A stretch of 64,000 nucleotides of DNA, from positions 806,001 to 870,000 of the forward strand of contig NZ_CANOOQ010000001.1 in NCBI RefSeq assembly GCF_947568225.1. Reading direction: 5' to 3'. The DNA comes from Faecalispora anaeroviscerum (GTDB taxonomy: Bacteria > Bacillota > Clostridia > Oscillospirales > Acutalibacteraceae). The translations under genes and the position numbers were made by a program. Positions 8,337 through 16,421 of the stretch are shown here, piece after piece. Positions within the stretch are counted from its first letter, which is position 1, and each line of letters begins with the position of its first letter. The notes beneath the pieces were generated by a model. It was not told the origin of the DNA. It was given only the letters and a program-made list of their open reading frames with translations, and made no database searches.

Positions 8337-9680
8337 ATGACACCAAATGCCAGAACAGCAGCCTTACAGGCCTTGCTTCATGTGGATGAAAACGAAGGAT
8401 ATTCCAATATTGTGATCGACAAAACACTGCGCCGCTTTTCGCTCGAACCCCGCGATGCCGCTCTGGCCACCGCGCTTTTTTATGGAGTGCTGGAGCGCCG
8501 TATTACGCTGGACTATGTAATCGAGACCTTTTCCCAAAATCCGGAGCAGATTCTTTCTTCTACTGTACGTGAGATTTTGCGGATTGGGGTATATCAGATC
8601 CTTTATATGGAAAAAATACCAAAATCAGCCGCAGTGAACGAAGCGGTGAAGTGCGCGAAAGAAAATGGAGCTGTAAAGGCCTCTGGCTTTATTAACGGGC
8701 TTCTACGCTCTATATTGCGTGCAGAACAGCCTCTCAGTCTCCCAGATGAAAAGCGGCAGCCGCTAAGAGCGCTTTCGGTTCGCTATTCCTGCCCGGAATG
8801 GCTGATTTCTCTTTGGATAAAGGCCTATGGAGAGCCGATGTGCCGCTCGATTTTAGACAGTCTTTCCCAAAAAGCGCCAATTTACGCGCGTGTGAACACG
8901 GTGAAAATTACCGCGGAAGAGCTGATTCAACGGCTGGAACAAGAAGGTGTAAAGGCAAACGCAATTACACTTGTGCCAGATGCCTTGGTGCTGCATAACA
9001 CTGGCTCCGTCGCCGCTTTGGAGAGCTTTCAGGAGGGTCTGTTTCATATTCAGGACCTTTCTTCGCAGCTTTGCTGCGCGCTGATTGATCCGCAACCCGG
9101 TCAGCGGGTGCTTGATGTATGTGCCGCGCCGGGCGGAAAGTCGTTCACTATGGCGGAACGAATGGAAAACCGGGGCGAGCTGCTCGCCTTTGATAAATAC
9201 AGGGGAAAGATCGGGCTGATCCGTCAGGGAGCAGAGCGGATGGGGCTCTCTGTCATCCGGGCCAGTATTCGCGATGCGGCAGAGCCGAGGGAGGCCTTGG
9301 CCCCTGCGAACCGTGTGCTGTGTGACGCACCCTGCTCGGGCCTCGGCATTATCCGCAGAAAGCCCGAGATTCGCTATAAGCCTCAGGCTTCTCTTGACAG
9401 CCTGCCTGATTTGCAGTACCTTATACTTTGTAGATCTTCCGGGCTGGTAGAGCCAGACGGCCTTTTATTCTATTCTACCTGTACGCTGAATCCCGCGGAA
9501 AATGACGCGGTCGCGGCGCGCTTTTTAAAGGATCACCCGGAATTTGAGCCCGAGCCTCTCAGCCTGCCGAACACCTTCCGGCGGGCTATCCAAGAGCCGG
9601 AGCATCAGGTAACGCTGTTGCCGCCGGTCCACGGCACAGACGGCTTTTTTATTGCGGCCTTCCGCCGCCGACGGGAGTAA
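8337..9680 (+). CDS. rsmB: 16S rRNA (cytosine-967 C5) methyltransferase
   Basis: This 447-residue protein has an N-terminal NusB-like domain (about 1-140, beginning ARTAALQALLHVDE) and a SAM-dependent methyltransferase domain. The latter shows VCAAPGGKS, DAPCSGLG with the conserved cysteine, and the catalytic cysteine in STCTLNP. It methylates C967 of 16S rRNA. The start lies three bases after the protease stop codon, so it is in the same operon. Confidence 0.95.
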   Translation: MTPNARTAALQALLHVDENEGYSNIVIDKTLRRFSLEPRDAALATALFYGVLERRITLDYVIETFSQNPEQILSSTVREILRIGVYQILYMEKIPKSAAVNEAVKCAKENGAVKASGFINGLLRSILRAEQPLSLPDEKRQPLRALSVRYSCPEWLISLWIKAYGEPMCRSILDSLSQKAPIYARVNTVKITAEELIQRLEQEGVKANAITLVPDALVLHNTGSVAALESFQEGLFHIQDLSSQLCCALIDPQPGQRVLDVCAAPGGKSFTMAERMENRGELLAFDKYRGKIGLIRQGAERMGLSVIRASIRDAAEPREALAPANRVLCDAPCSGLGIIRRKPEIRYKPQASLDSLPDLQYLILCRSSGLVEPDGLLFYSTCTLNPAENDAVAARFLKDHPEFEPEPLSLPNTFRRAIQEPEHQVTLLPPVHGTDGFFIAAFRRRRE

Positions 9681-9684
9681 GAAT

Positions 9685-10728
9685 ATGGCACGGGAAGAAA
9701 TCAATTCAATGACGGAAGACGAAATACGTCAAGAGTTCGCAGCAGAAGGGTGGCCGGCTTTTCGGTCACGGCAGGTGTACCAGTGGCTGCACCGCGGTGT
9801 TGAAAGCTTCGACGAAATGACGGATCAGTCCAAGCAAACCCGTCAGCTTCTGGAGGAAAAATATTACATCTCTGTAGCATCTATTGAAAAGAAACTCGTT
9901 TCTCAATATGATAATACTATTAAATATCTCTTTCGTTTTGCGGACGGAGAAATGGTGGAAAGCGTTTTAATGCAGTACCACCATGGCTATACCATTTGCA
10001 TCTCCACACAGGTAGGCTGCAAAATGGGGTGTACCTTTTGCGCTACTGGACAAAGCGGGTTTTCTCGGAACCTGACGCCGGCCGAAATGCTGGCACAGAT
10101 TCAGGCGGCCCAGAAAGACGCAGGCCAGCGCATCTCTAATATTGTGCTCATGGGAATGGGAGAACCGCTGGATAATTATGAAAATGTGTTGCGGTTTTTA
10201 GATCTTGTTTCTTCGGAGCATGGCCTGAATATCGGCATGCGGCACATTTCCCTTTCTACCTGCGGAGTGGTGGACAAAATTTATGATCTGGCTGATCGAA
10301 AACTGCAACTAACCCTCTCGGTTTCCTTGCATGCGCCGAACGATAGCATTCGCTCGCAGACCATGCCTGTAAACCGCAGGTGGGGAGTGGATGAGCTGCT
10401 AAAGGCGTGCAAATACTATTCGGAACAGACCCACCGGCGCATTTCGTTTGAATATGCGATGATCAGCGGGGTCAACGATAGCGACACCTGTGCTAAGGAG
10501 CTGGCGGGGAAGCTTCGAGGCACACTTTCTCATATCAATCTTATTCCTGTCAATCAGGTAACGGGAACAGGATACCACAGCGCGTCTGTGGAACGACAGC
10601 GGGCATTCATCCGTATTTTAGAAAAGAGTGGCCTGACAGCCACGGTGCGGAGAACACTCGGCTCAGATATTAACGCTTCCTGCGGACAGCTCAGACGCAG
10701 ACGGCAAGAGGAGGTGACCGGTCTTTGA
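9685..10728 (+). CDS. rlmN: Dual-specificity radical-SAM methyltransferase RlmN (23S rRNA A2503 / tRNA A37)
   Basis: The radical-SAM motif CKMGCTFC (CX3CX2C) is at the centre. The C-terminal DINASCGQL supplies the conserved cysteine of the ping-pong mechanism, and GMGEPLDNY is diagnostic. ATG 9685 (MAREEINSM) follows GGGAG and gives 347 residues, the family norm. The frame opening at 9652 lies in rsmB and is not the likely start. The stop overlaps the prpC TTG start. Confidence 0.96.
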   Translation: MAREEINSMTEDEIRQEFAAEGWPAFRSRQVYQWLHRGVESFDEMTDQSKQTRQLLEEKYYISVASIEKKLVSQYDNTIKYLFRFADGEMVESVLMQYHHGYTICISTQVGCKMGCTFCATGQSGFSRNLTPAEMLAQIQAAQKDAGQRISNIVLMGMGEPLDNYENVLRFLDLVSSEHGLNIGMRHISLSTCGVVDKIYDLADRKLQLTLSVSLHAPNDSIRSQTMPVNRRWGVDELLKACKYYSEQTHRRISFEYAMISGVNDSDTCAKELAGKLRGTLSHINLIPVNQVTGTGYHSASVERQRAFIRILEKSGLTATVRRTLGSDINASCGQLRRRRQEEVTGL

Positions 10729-11456
10729 AACTATTCAGTAAAACCGACGTTGGCCTTGTAAGGCAATCCAACGAAGACGCCTGTGCCGGGGAACTTTTTG
10801 CGCCGGACCGGGCATGGGCTGTTGTTTGTGACGGAATGGGCGGCGCGGCCGGCGGCAATATAGCCAGCAGTCTCGCCGTACAGAAAATTGCAGACACAAT
10901 GACCACCGAGGCCCTGAATCAGACAGATGAGATCCATTTTAAGGAGCTGATGGCTCAGGCGGTCGGAGAAGCCAATACGGCAGTCTATCACCTTGCCAAA
11001 GAGCAGGAAGAGCTGCGCGGCATGGGTACTACTGTTGTGCTGGTTGTGGCCAAAGAGCAAAGGGTTTATATTGTGCACGCCGGCGACAGCCGAGCGTATC
11101 TCATTTTGTCTGATGGAACCGTCCGGCAGATTACGGTCGATCATTCTATTGTACAGGAACTGCTTGACAAGGGTGATTTGACCGAGCAGCAGGCTCAGAC
11201 ACATCCTCAGAAAAACATCATCACAAGAGCGCTCGGCGTTCTGCCCGTGGTGGATGTCGACTACATGGAAGAGTCGTTTCCGCAGGGGGCAAGGCTTTTG
11301 ATTTGCACAGATGGCTTGTCAAATTATGTCGGAACCCAGCAGATTTCTCAGCTGTCAACGGAGCTGGACGCAAAGGGCTTCTGTGATCAGTTGATAGCGT
11401 CTGCGAACCGTGCAGGCGGTGGCGACAATATAACGGTTGTCGTAATCGAAAACTGA
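10725..11456 (+). CDS. prpC: PP2C-type serine/threonine protein phosphatase (PrpC/Stp)
   Basis: This 243-residue protein has the PP2C metal-binding motifs NEDA, VCDGMGGAAGG, VHAGDSRAYL, TDGLSNY and GGGDNITVVV. It reverses phosphorylation by the neighbouring PrkC kinase. The start is TTG at 10725 behind a strong GAGGAGG RBS, overlapping the rlmN stop. Confidence 0.95.
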   Translation: MKLFSKTDVGLVRQSNEDACAGELFAPDRAWAVVCDGMGGAAGGNIASSLAVQKIADTMTTEALNQTDEIHFKELMAQAVGEANTAVYHLAKEQEELRGMGTTVVLVVAKEQRVYIVHAGDSRAYLILSDGTVRQITVDHSIVQELLDKGDLTEQQAQTHPQKNIITRALGVLPVVDVDYMEESFPQGARLLICTDGLSNYVGTQQISQLSTELDAKGFCDQLIASANRAGGGDNITVVVIEN

Positions 11457-11476
11457 CCATGTGATTGGAGTGATAC

Positions 11477-13486
11477 TTGTTGGATAAGTATACCGGAAAA
11501 AGGCTGGACGGCCGTTATGAAATCCATGAATTGATCGGTGTTGGCGGAATGGCGCTGGTATACCGTGCTTACGATCAAATTGATGACCGTACGGTAGCCA
11601 TTAAGATTTTAAAAGATGAATTTTTAGGGAACGAGGATTTCATTCGCCGCTTTAAAAATGAATCCAAGGCGATTGCTGTTTTGTCCCATCCTAACATTGT
11701 AAAGGTGTATGATGTTAGCTTTGGGGATCAGATTCAGTACATTGTGATGGAATATATCGATGGAATCACGCTGCGGGAATATCTGGATCAGCAGAAGGAA
11801 ATCAAATGGAAAGAAGCGATCCATTTTACCGTGCAGATTTTGCGTGCGTTGCAGCATGCGCATGAAAAGGGCATTATTCACCGCGACATTAAGCCACAGA
11901 ACATTATGCTGTTGCAGGACGGCACTATTAAGGTCACCGATTTCGGCATTGCGCGTTTTTCCAGAAATGAAACGCGCACCATGACCGACAAGGCGATCGG
12001 CTCGGTGCATTATATCGCGCCGGAACAGGCCAGGGGAGATCTGACGGATGAAAAGGCAGACATCTATTCCGTCGGCGTAATGCTGTACGAAATGATTACA
12101 GGTCAGCTCCCGTTTGAGGCGGACAACGCGGTCTCGGTCGCCATCATGCAGCTTCAGGCAGACCCACGCCCGCCCAAGGACATTAACCCCGCCATTCCCG
12201 ACGGCCTCGAGGAAATAACGCTGAAAGCCATGCAGAAGGATCCTTCTCAACGGTACCAATCCGCGGCGGAAATGCTGCGTGATATTGAGCAGTTCCGTCG
12301 GAATCCGAGTATCAGCTTTCAGTATAAATATTTTATCGATGAAAAGCCGACCAAGTACGTGGACGCCATCAATACGGTGCGCGGCACGGAAATGGCAAAC
12401 TATAATGACAATTATGCCTATGAGGAAGAATATTCCCGCGGCAAAAAGAAGAAAAAGTCCACAGCTACGCTGGTTGTCAGCGGTGTTTTGACCGCATTTC
12501 TGCTGGCGGCAGTGGTGTTTGGCATCATGGCTCTCACCCGTAGCTGCAGCACGCAGGAGGTGGCCGATGTCGATCTGCCGGACTTCGTTGGGCAGAAGCT
12601 CTCCGACATTCAGTCAGACGAAAAGTACAAGGATTTCCAGTTTAAAATCGAGTATTCCGAGGATTCCACCAAGGATGCCGGAATTGTTCTCGATCAGAAC
12701 CCCAAGGGAACAAAAAAAGTGAAAGCCAATGCCGAAATTACACTGACCGTCAACGGAGAAAGCCAGACCGTGACGATTCCGCCGGTAAAAGGGCTGACAC
12801 AGGCGGAGGCCGAAGAAAAGCTGAAAGCTCTGAACCTGCAGTATGAAGTATACCAGGTAGAGGACGACCAGACCGCCGCAGGCTATGTGAAAGATGTTGT
12901 TCCTGCCGAAGGGACAGAGGTTGCGGTGAGCGGAACCGTCGTTAAGCTGTATGTCAGCAAGGGTCCCTCCTCCACGGAGGTCAGCGTTCCGTCTGTGATC
13001 GGTAAAAACCTGGATGCGGCGAAAACCGATATTCTGGCGGTCGGCCTGACGGTGGATTCTGAAATCACTTATGTGGACGACAGCGATAAGGCCGAGGGTG
13101 TTGTTATTGAAACCTCTCCGCTTCCGGGTGTGAAGGTTGCCAAGGGTACGCCGGTGAAAGTCAGCGTCAGCTCCGGCAAGAAGAGCGAAAAGACGATTGA
13201 TATTTACGTGCAGCTGCCTTCGCAGGTCACGCATGATATTGCGCTGAAAGCTTATCTGGACGGTACCCTGTATTCGGAAAAAACGGTGAATCCCTCCTAT
13301 AACAGCGTATACCAGATGAGCTTTAAAGGAACCTCCGGACAGAAAACGCTGATCATTCAGCTGGACGGCCAGAAATACAACACATTCCTGCTGGATTTCG
13401 ACACGGGTACTCCGCGCCAGACAGAGAGCTATACGTATCAGGAGCCGGACAACAGCTCCGCCAGCGGAATTACGAGGGCACCTTAA
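11477..13486 (+). CDS. prkC: PASTA-domain serine/threonine protein kinase (PrkC/Stk)
   Basis: This 669-residue membrane kinase has a kinase domain at about 1-275 (GVGGMALVYRA P-loop, IHRDIKPQN catalytic loop, DFGIAR). A lysine-rich stretch and one membrane helix (about 335-355) follow, then three PASTA repeats (about 370-575) that bind muropeptides or lipid II. A C-terminal non-PASTA beta domain ends the protein. In spore formers this kinase triggers germination from muropeptides and controls cell-wall synthesis (family knowledge). The start is TTG 11477, or the second TTG at 11480. It is paired with prpC. Confidence 0.95.
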   Translation: MLDKYTGKRLDGRYEIHELIGVGGMALVYRAYDQIDDRTVAIKILKDEFLGNEDFIRRFKNESKAIAVLSHPNIVKVYDVSFGDQIQYIVMEYIDGITLREYLDQQKEIKWKEAIHFTVQILRALQHAHEKGIIHRDIKPQNIMLLQDGTIKVTDFGIARFSRNETRTMTDKAIGSVHYIAPEQARGDLTDEKADIYSVGVMLYEMITGQLPFEADNAVSVAIMQLQADPRPPKDINPAIPDGLEEITLKAMQKDPSQRYQSAAEMLRDIEQFRRNPSISFQYKYFIDEKPTKYVDAINTVRGTEMANYNDNYAYEEEYSRGKKKKKSTATLVVSGVLTAFLLAAVVFGIMALTRSCSTQEVADVDLPDFVGQKLSDIQSDEKYKDFQFKIEYSEDSTKDAGIVLDQNPKGTKKVKANAEITLTVNGESQTVTIPPVKGLTQAEAEEKLKALNLQYEVYQVEDDQTAAGYVKDVVPAEGTEVAVSGTVVKLYVSKGPSSTEVSVPSVIGKNLDAAKTDILAVGLTVDSEITYVDDSDKAEGVVIETSPLPGVKVAKGTPVKVSVSSGKKSEKTIDIYVQLPSQVTHDIALKAYLDGTLYSEKTVNPSYNSVYQMSFKGTSGQKTLIIQLDGQKYNTFLLDFDTGTPRQTESYTYQEPDNSSASGITRAP

Positions 13487-14373
13487 TGAAAATGGAACGT
13501 GGACTATTGCGAAAAGGAATCGGCGGCTTCTATTATGTAGAAGCCGCCGATACAATCTATGAAGCCAAAGCGCGCGGGATTTTTCGAAAAAGAGGGATCA
13601 CACCTTTGGCAGGAGATATTGTTGACCTCAGTATTGAGGACGATGGCACGTGCACTATTGAAGCAATAGGGGAGAGAAAGAATTTTCTGATCCGCCCTCC
13701 AATCGCCAATCTGGATCAACTGTTTCTGGTCGTGTCGATCCTGCACCCGTCTCCGAATCTGTTGGTACTGGACAAAATGCTGGCCGGCGTGGAGGAAAAG
13801 GGAATTGCGCCGGTTATCGTGTTTTCCAAAACCGATCTGGAAGATTGCGGCGAATACCTTGCAATTTACGAAAAAACTGGCATCCCGGTGCTGACGGTGT
13901 CTTCCATTACAGGGGATGGAGTGGACCGAGTGCGTGAGCTGCTTCAGGGGAAGCTGTCTGCCTTTTCTGGGAATTCGGGCGTGGGAAAATCTTCCCTTTT
14001 AAACCGCTTAGATGAACACTTGGGCCTGGCAACGGCGGAGATCAGCCAGAAGCTGGGGCGTGGGCGCCACACCACCCGCCAGGTGGAGCTGTTAAAGCTG
14101 GGGCCGGATACCTACGTGGCGGATACCCCGGGCTTTTCTTCTGTGGATATGCTCCAGACCGAGATGATTCATAAAGAAAATCTGGCATACGATTTTCGGG
14201 AATTCGTGCCGTACCTGAATCAATGCCGGTTCCCCTCCTGTTCCCACACAAAAGAAAAAGGCTGTGCGGTTCTGGCCGCCCTGCGGGACGGTAAAATCAC
14301 TGCATCACGGCATCAAAGCTATGTTACAATGTACGATGAAATCAAAAACATTAAGGAATGGGAACTGAAATGA
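13486..14373 (+). CDS. rsgA: Ribosome small-subunit-dependent GTPase A (RsgA/CpgA)
   Basis: This 295-residue circularly permuted GTPase has an N-terminal OB-fold and G4 FSKTDL before the P-loop SGNSGVGKSS. DTPGFSS is G3, and the C-terminal zinc knuckle is CRFPSCSH-(x)-GC. It assists late 30S maturation. The start ATG overlaps the prkC stop. Bacillus has rpe between this gene and thiN; here thiN follows directly. Confidence 0.95.
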   Translation: MKMERGLLRKGIGGFYYVEAADTIYEAKARGIFRKRGITPLAGDIVDLSIEDDGTCTIEAIGERKNFLIRPPIANLDQLFLVVSILHPSPNLLVLDKMLAGVEEKGIAPVIVFSKTDLEDCGEYLAIYEKTGIPVLTVSSITGDGVDRVRELLQGKLSAFSGNSGVGKSSLLNRLDEHLGLATAEISQKLGRGRHTTRQVELLKLGPDTYVADTPGFSSVDMLQTEMIHKENLAYDFREFVPYLNQCRFPSCSHTKEKGCAVLAALRDGKITASRHQSYVTMYDEIKNIKEWELK

Positions 14374-14999
14374 AAACTTGCGTGATTATCGGTGCTGTTC
14401 CGGTAGAGAACCGGAGGCTGATAGAGGAATACTGCGCCGATGCTTTTGTAATCTGTGCAGATGGTGGACTGGACGTGGCGGCACAATACGGAATTGTGCC
14501 GGATCTGCTCGTGGGAGATTTTGATTCCGCGCAGTCACAGCCGCCGCAGGGCGTGGAAACCATCCGTCTGCCGGTGCATAAAGACGATACGGATACCATG
14601 TTTGCCATTCGCGAGGCCATCCGCCGCGGCTACCAGGAATTGATTCTTTTGGGTGCTTTAGGCGGCGAGCGCTTTGACCATTCTTATGCGGCACTTTGTG
14701 CGCTGCAGTTTATTGCCATGCAGAATTGCCGCGGTGTACTGGTTGGCGATCACTGTCAGGTGTTCGTACTTTCCAGCGGGCGGCTGCGCCTGCGTGACAT
14801 GGCCGGGCAGACCATTTCAGTATTCCCGTTCGGCACCCCCAGCTGTATGGTTACGTATCAGGGACTGGAGTATCCTTTGAGCCGCCACACCCTGTATTCA
14901 CAGGATCCGCTCGGCGTCAGCAACCGAATTACTGAGCCTCTGGCCGAAATCATTCTGCATTCGGGCATTGCTTTAATTATAGTGATTGAGGAAGCATAA
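14370..14999 (+). CDS. thiN: Thiamine diphosphokinase
   Basis: ThiN converts thiamine to thiamine diphosphate with ATP. CADGGLDVAAQYG and LLVGDFDS near the N terminus and LGALGGERFDHS in the middle are family signatures. I chose ATG 14370 (MKTCVIIGAVP, 209 residues), which makes an ATGA overlap with rsgA. The in-frame ATG at 14358 leaves no room for the AAGGA upstream. Confidence 0.94.
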   Translation: MKTCVIIGAVPVENRRLIEEYCADAFVICADGGLDVAAQYGIVPDLLVGDFDSAQSQPPQGVETIRLPVHKDDTDTMFAIREAIRRGYQELILLGALGGERFDHSYAALCALQFIAMQNCRGVLVGDHCQVFVLSSGRLRLRDMAGQTISVFPFGTPSCMVTYQGLEYPLSRHTLYSQDPLGVSNRITEPLAEIILHSGIALIIVIEEA

Positions 15000-15005
15000 T
15001 GTGCA

Positions 15006-15036
15006 TTTACTCCCCCGCCGAAGGCGGGGGAGTAAA
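15006..15036 (+). terminator. Perfect GC-rich hairpin after thiN
   Basis: A flawless 14-bp stem (15006-15019 with 15023-15036; TTTACTCCCCCGCC and its complement) is closed by a GAA triloop, seven bases after the thiN stop. It lacks a T-run, so it may be a terminator, an mRNA 3'-end stabiliser or a dispersed repeat. A close relative lies at 44741-44773. Confidence 0.6.
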
Positions 15037-15149
15037 TAATATCATTTTGATGTGGCCTTGTCGTACAGGAACCAAATTTCTAATTGCGTATATACTGTAG
15101 TAAGGCGGAATCAAAAAGGGCCTTACTCTGAATATAGGCGGTGGAATGT

Positions 15150-15305
15150 ATGCGAAAAGGGTGCAAATGCAGAGGCGGTCTTGGAGCTTACTCCGTTGCC
15201 TTTGGCTTAGGTATGGTGCTTTCCTGTTTTCTGCCGATCGGGCTCACCATGTTTATCATGGCCGTTCTGCTGGTGGCGCTGGGCATTGCACTGCTGCGCT
15301 GCTGA
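15150..15305 (+). CDS. 51-residue hydrophobic peptide of unknown function
   Basis: ATG 15150 to TGA 15303 encodes MRKGCKCRGG, then an uninterrupted hydrophobic stretch (about residues 14-49) that forms one or two membrane helices, and ends LLRC. A cysteine pair (CKC) lies at residues 5-7. AGGCGGTGG upstream is a good RBS. An overlapping frame starting at 15146 reads as basic, tryptophan-rich sequence and looks like the shadow. I do not recognise a family. It lies 22 bases before spoVM and is probably co-transcribed with it, so a sporulation role is possible. Confidence 0.65.
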   Translation: MRKGCKCRGGLGAYSVAFGLGMVLSCFLPIGLTMFIMAVLLVALGIALLRC

Positions 15306-15327
15306 ACATAATTAGGAGGTCTGTACG

Positions 15328-15417
15328 ATGAAAGTAGTAGTAGTAAGAAGCTCCGGGTTCTTTGGTTTCATTTTGAGAAAGATGTTTGGAATCCCCAAAT
15401 CCCGCGAGGAACAATAA
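15328..15417 (+). CDS. spoVM: Stage V sporulation protein M (SpoVM), coat-localisation peptide
   Basis: This 29-residue peptide begins MKVVVVRSSG and continues FFGFILRKMFG. It fits the SpoVM pattern MK-(hydrophobic)4-K/R ... F-x-G-x-I-x-R-x-M-x-G of Bacillus. SpoVM is an amphipathic helix that senses the convex forespore membrane and anchors the SpoIVA coat platform. TTAGGAGGT gives a near-ideal RBS. The position downstream of prpC-prkC-rsgA-thiN is the same as in Bacillus. The Pro at position 9, needed for curvature sensing in Bacillus, is Ser here. It is too short for routine gene callers. Confidence 0.88.
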   Translation: MKVVVVRSSGFFGFILRKMFGIPKSREEQ

Positions 15418-15483
15418 GCCCTCGGCCTGGCAAAATGATCGTCAGCTTCAGGTTTCGATTCATAACAGAAAACACTAAAAACA

Positions 15484-15517
15484 CAAAAAAGAGCAGACTG
15501 CGGTCGGCTCTTTTTTG
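15484..15517 (+). terminator. Rho-independent terminator after spoVM
   Basis: AAAAAAGAGC pairs with GCTCTTTTTT, with inner GAC/GTC pairing, followed by a T-run. It closes the long yicC-to-spoVM block about 70 bases after the spoVM stop. Confidence 0.85.
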
Positions 15518-15555
15518 TTACCCTTTTATTCCACCACAGGGCATATCATACTTTC

Positions 15556-15693
15556 TTACTCCTGCTGATTCAGCTTTCTGCTAAGCGTTTCCCGGGCAAT
15601 CCCTAAATAATTCGCAATTTCTTTGCGACTCAGCGGCAAAATCAACAAGGGTCCCGGTTCTCTGTATCTTAAAGAATAAAGGGAATTTATAAG
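15556..15693 (-). pseudogene. Remnant of a Crp/Fnr-family regulator (C-terminal helix-turn-helix only)
   Basis: On the minus strand a 45-codon open stretch reads PLSRKEIANYLGIARETLSR and ends KLNQQE before TAA at 15556-15558. This is the recognition-helix region that closes Crp/Fnr proteins. Upstream (toward 15693) the frame meets a stop and no effector domain or start is visible, so the rest of the roughly 220-residue gene is gone. It is a decayed gene abutting the transporter operon, which suggests past insertion or deletion here. Confidence 0.75.
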
Positions 15694-15724
15694 TCAGATA
15701 GGCATAGATCATACTGATAAAAGA

Positions 15725-15753
15725 TTGACAATCAAGGAAGATTCTGCTATTAT
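15725..15753 (+). promoter_or_regulatory. Strong sigma-A promoter of the Fe-S protein/ABC transporter operon
   Basis: A consensus TTGACA (15725-15730) and TATTAT (15748-15753) are spaced by exactly 17 bases. The expected start site falls within the palindrome that follows, implying a strong promoter normally held in check. Confidence 0.8.
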
Positions 15754-15754
15754 T

Positions 15755-15776
15755 TTAGTTAGTTATATCTAACTAA
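15755..15776 (+). promoter_or_regulatory. Palindromic operator overlapping the transcription start
   Basis: A 22-base near-perfect inverted repeat (TTAGTTAG ... CTAACTAA, 10 of 11 pairs matched) begins two bases after the -10 box. A site here is typical of a repressor such as the MarR or DtxR classes. No matching regulator gene is adjacent, so the protein that binds it is unknown. Confidence 0.6.
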
Positions 15777-15791
15777 AGGAAAGGATATGAT

Positions 15792-16421
15792 TTGTTGAAG
15801 AGGTTTGTATGGCTGAATCCGGTATCAGTAGCGATGTACGGCGAAGAATATTTGCTCGGTCAATTGAAGACAAAAGGGGTAGAAGCGGTGGAATGCCGGC
15901 TGAATCACATTGATTCTGTCCGTGAAAAGTACTGGCAGGTTATAAGTCAAACAGACCGCTGTATTGCGGATATGCGATGTCCCCTTGCGGTGGACTATGT
16001 AAAAAAGCGGTATGCGCCGGATTTTTTGGAGTACCCGCCCATTGAACCGATTTTGCTGCATTGTGCAAGAGAACTGCACCAGCAATTTTCGGGGCAGGGG
16101 GAACTTTTGGTCACCACACCATGCAGCGCCTTAAAGGAACTGGGGACAAGCCTACATCTGCCGGGCGTGGAATTTCTAACCTTCCTGGAGTTGGCCGCAC
16201 GATACCATATTCCATTACATAGAAAGCAATTGGAAGCAAGTCCGATTCCTCCAGGCTTTTTTTCGGAACTGGGTGATGCGGTAAAAATTTTGGACAGCCG
16301 CGAGAAGATTGACCACTACTTTTCTGAACCAATCCCCGGGGCGCATCCCGCACTTTTGGAGATGCTCTATTGCAAGGCGGGCTGTCACCATGGCGACGGA
16401 GTATGGGAGGGAGCAGAATGA
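15792..16421 (+). CDS. [FeFe]-hydrogenase H-domain-like iron-sulfur protein, function unknown
   Basis: In this 209-residue protein four cysteines sit in degenerate versions of the three H-cluster motifs. These are MRCP (Cys63, like the last Cys of TSCCP), TTPCSALK (Cys111, like MPCxxK) and EMLYCKAGCHHGDG (Cys194 and Cys198, like MACxGGCxxGGG). All four ligands of a [4Fe-4S]H-type cluster could be present, while the proton-relay Cys of TSCCP is Arg62. The protein is about half the length of a catalytic H-domain, so hydrogenase activity is unlikely. A sensor, scaffold or electron carrier is possible. The start is TTG 15792 or 15795 after AAGGAAAGGA. The stop overlaps the permease start (ATGA), linking it tightly to the ABC transporter. 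Confidence 0.5.
   Translation: MLKRFVWLNPVSVAMYGEEYLLGQLKTKGVEAVECRLNHIDSVREKYWQVISQTDRCIADMRCPLAVDYVKKRYAPDFLEYPPIEPILLHCARELHQQFSGQGELLVTTPCSALKELGTSLHLPGVEFLTFLELAARYHIPLHRKQLEASPIPPGFFSELGDAVKILDSREKIDHYFSEPIPGAHPALLEMLYCKAGCHHGDGVWEGAE

Noticed and set aside
15146..15331. 61-codon plus-strand frame overlapping the 51-residue peptide
   Set aside because: Arg/Trp-rich out-of-frame reading; the frame starting four bases later is hydrophobic, has the RBS and ends before spoVM.
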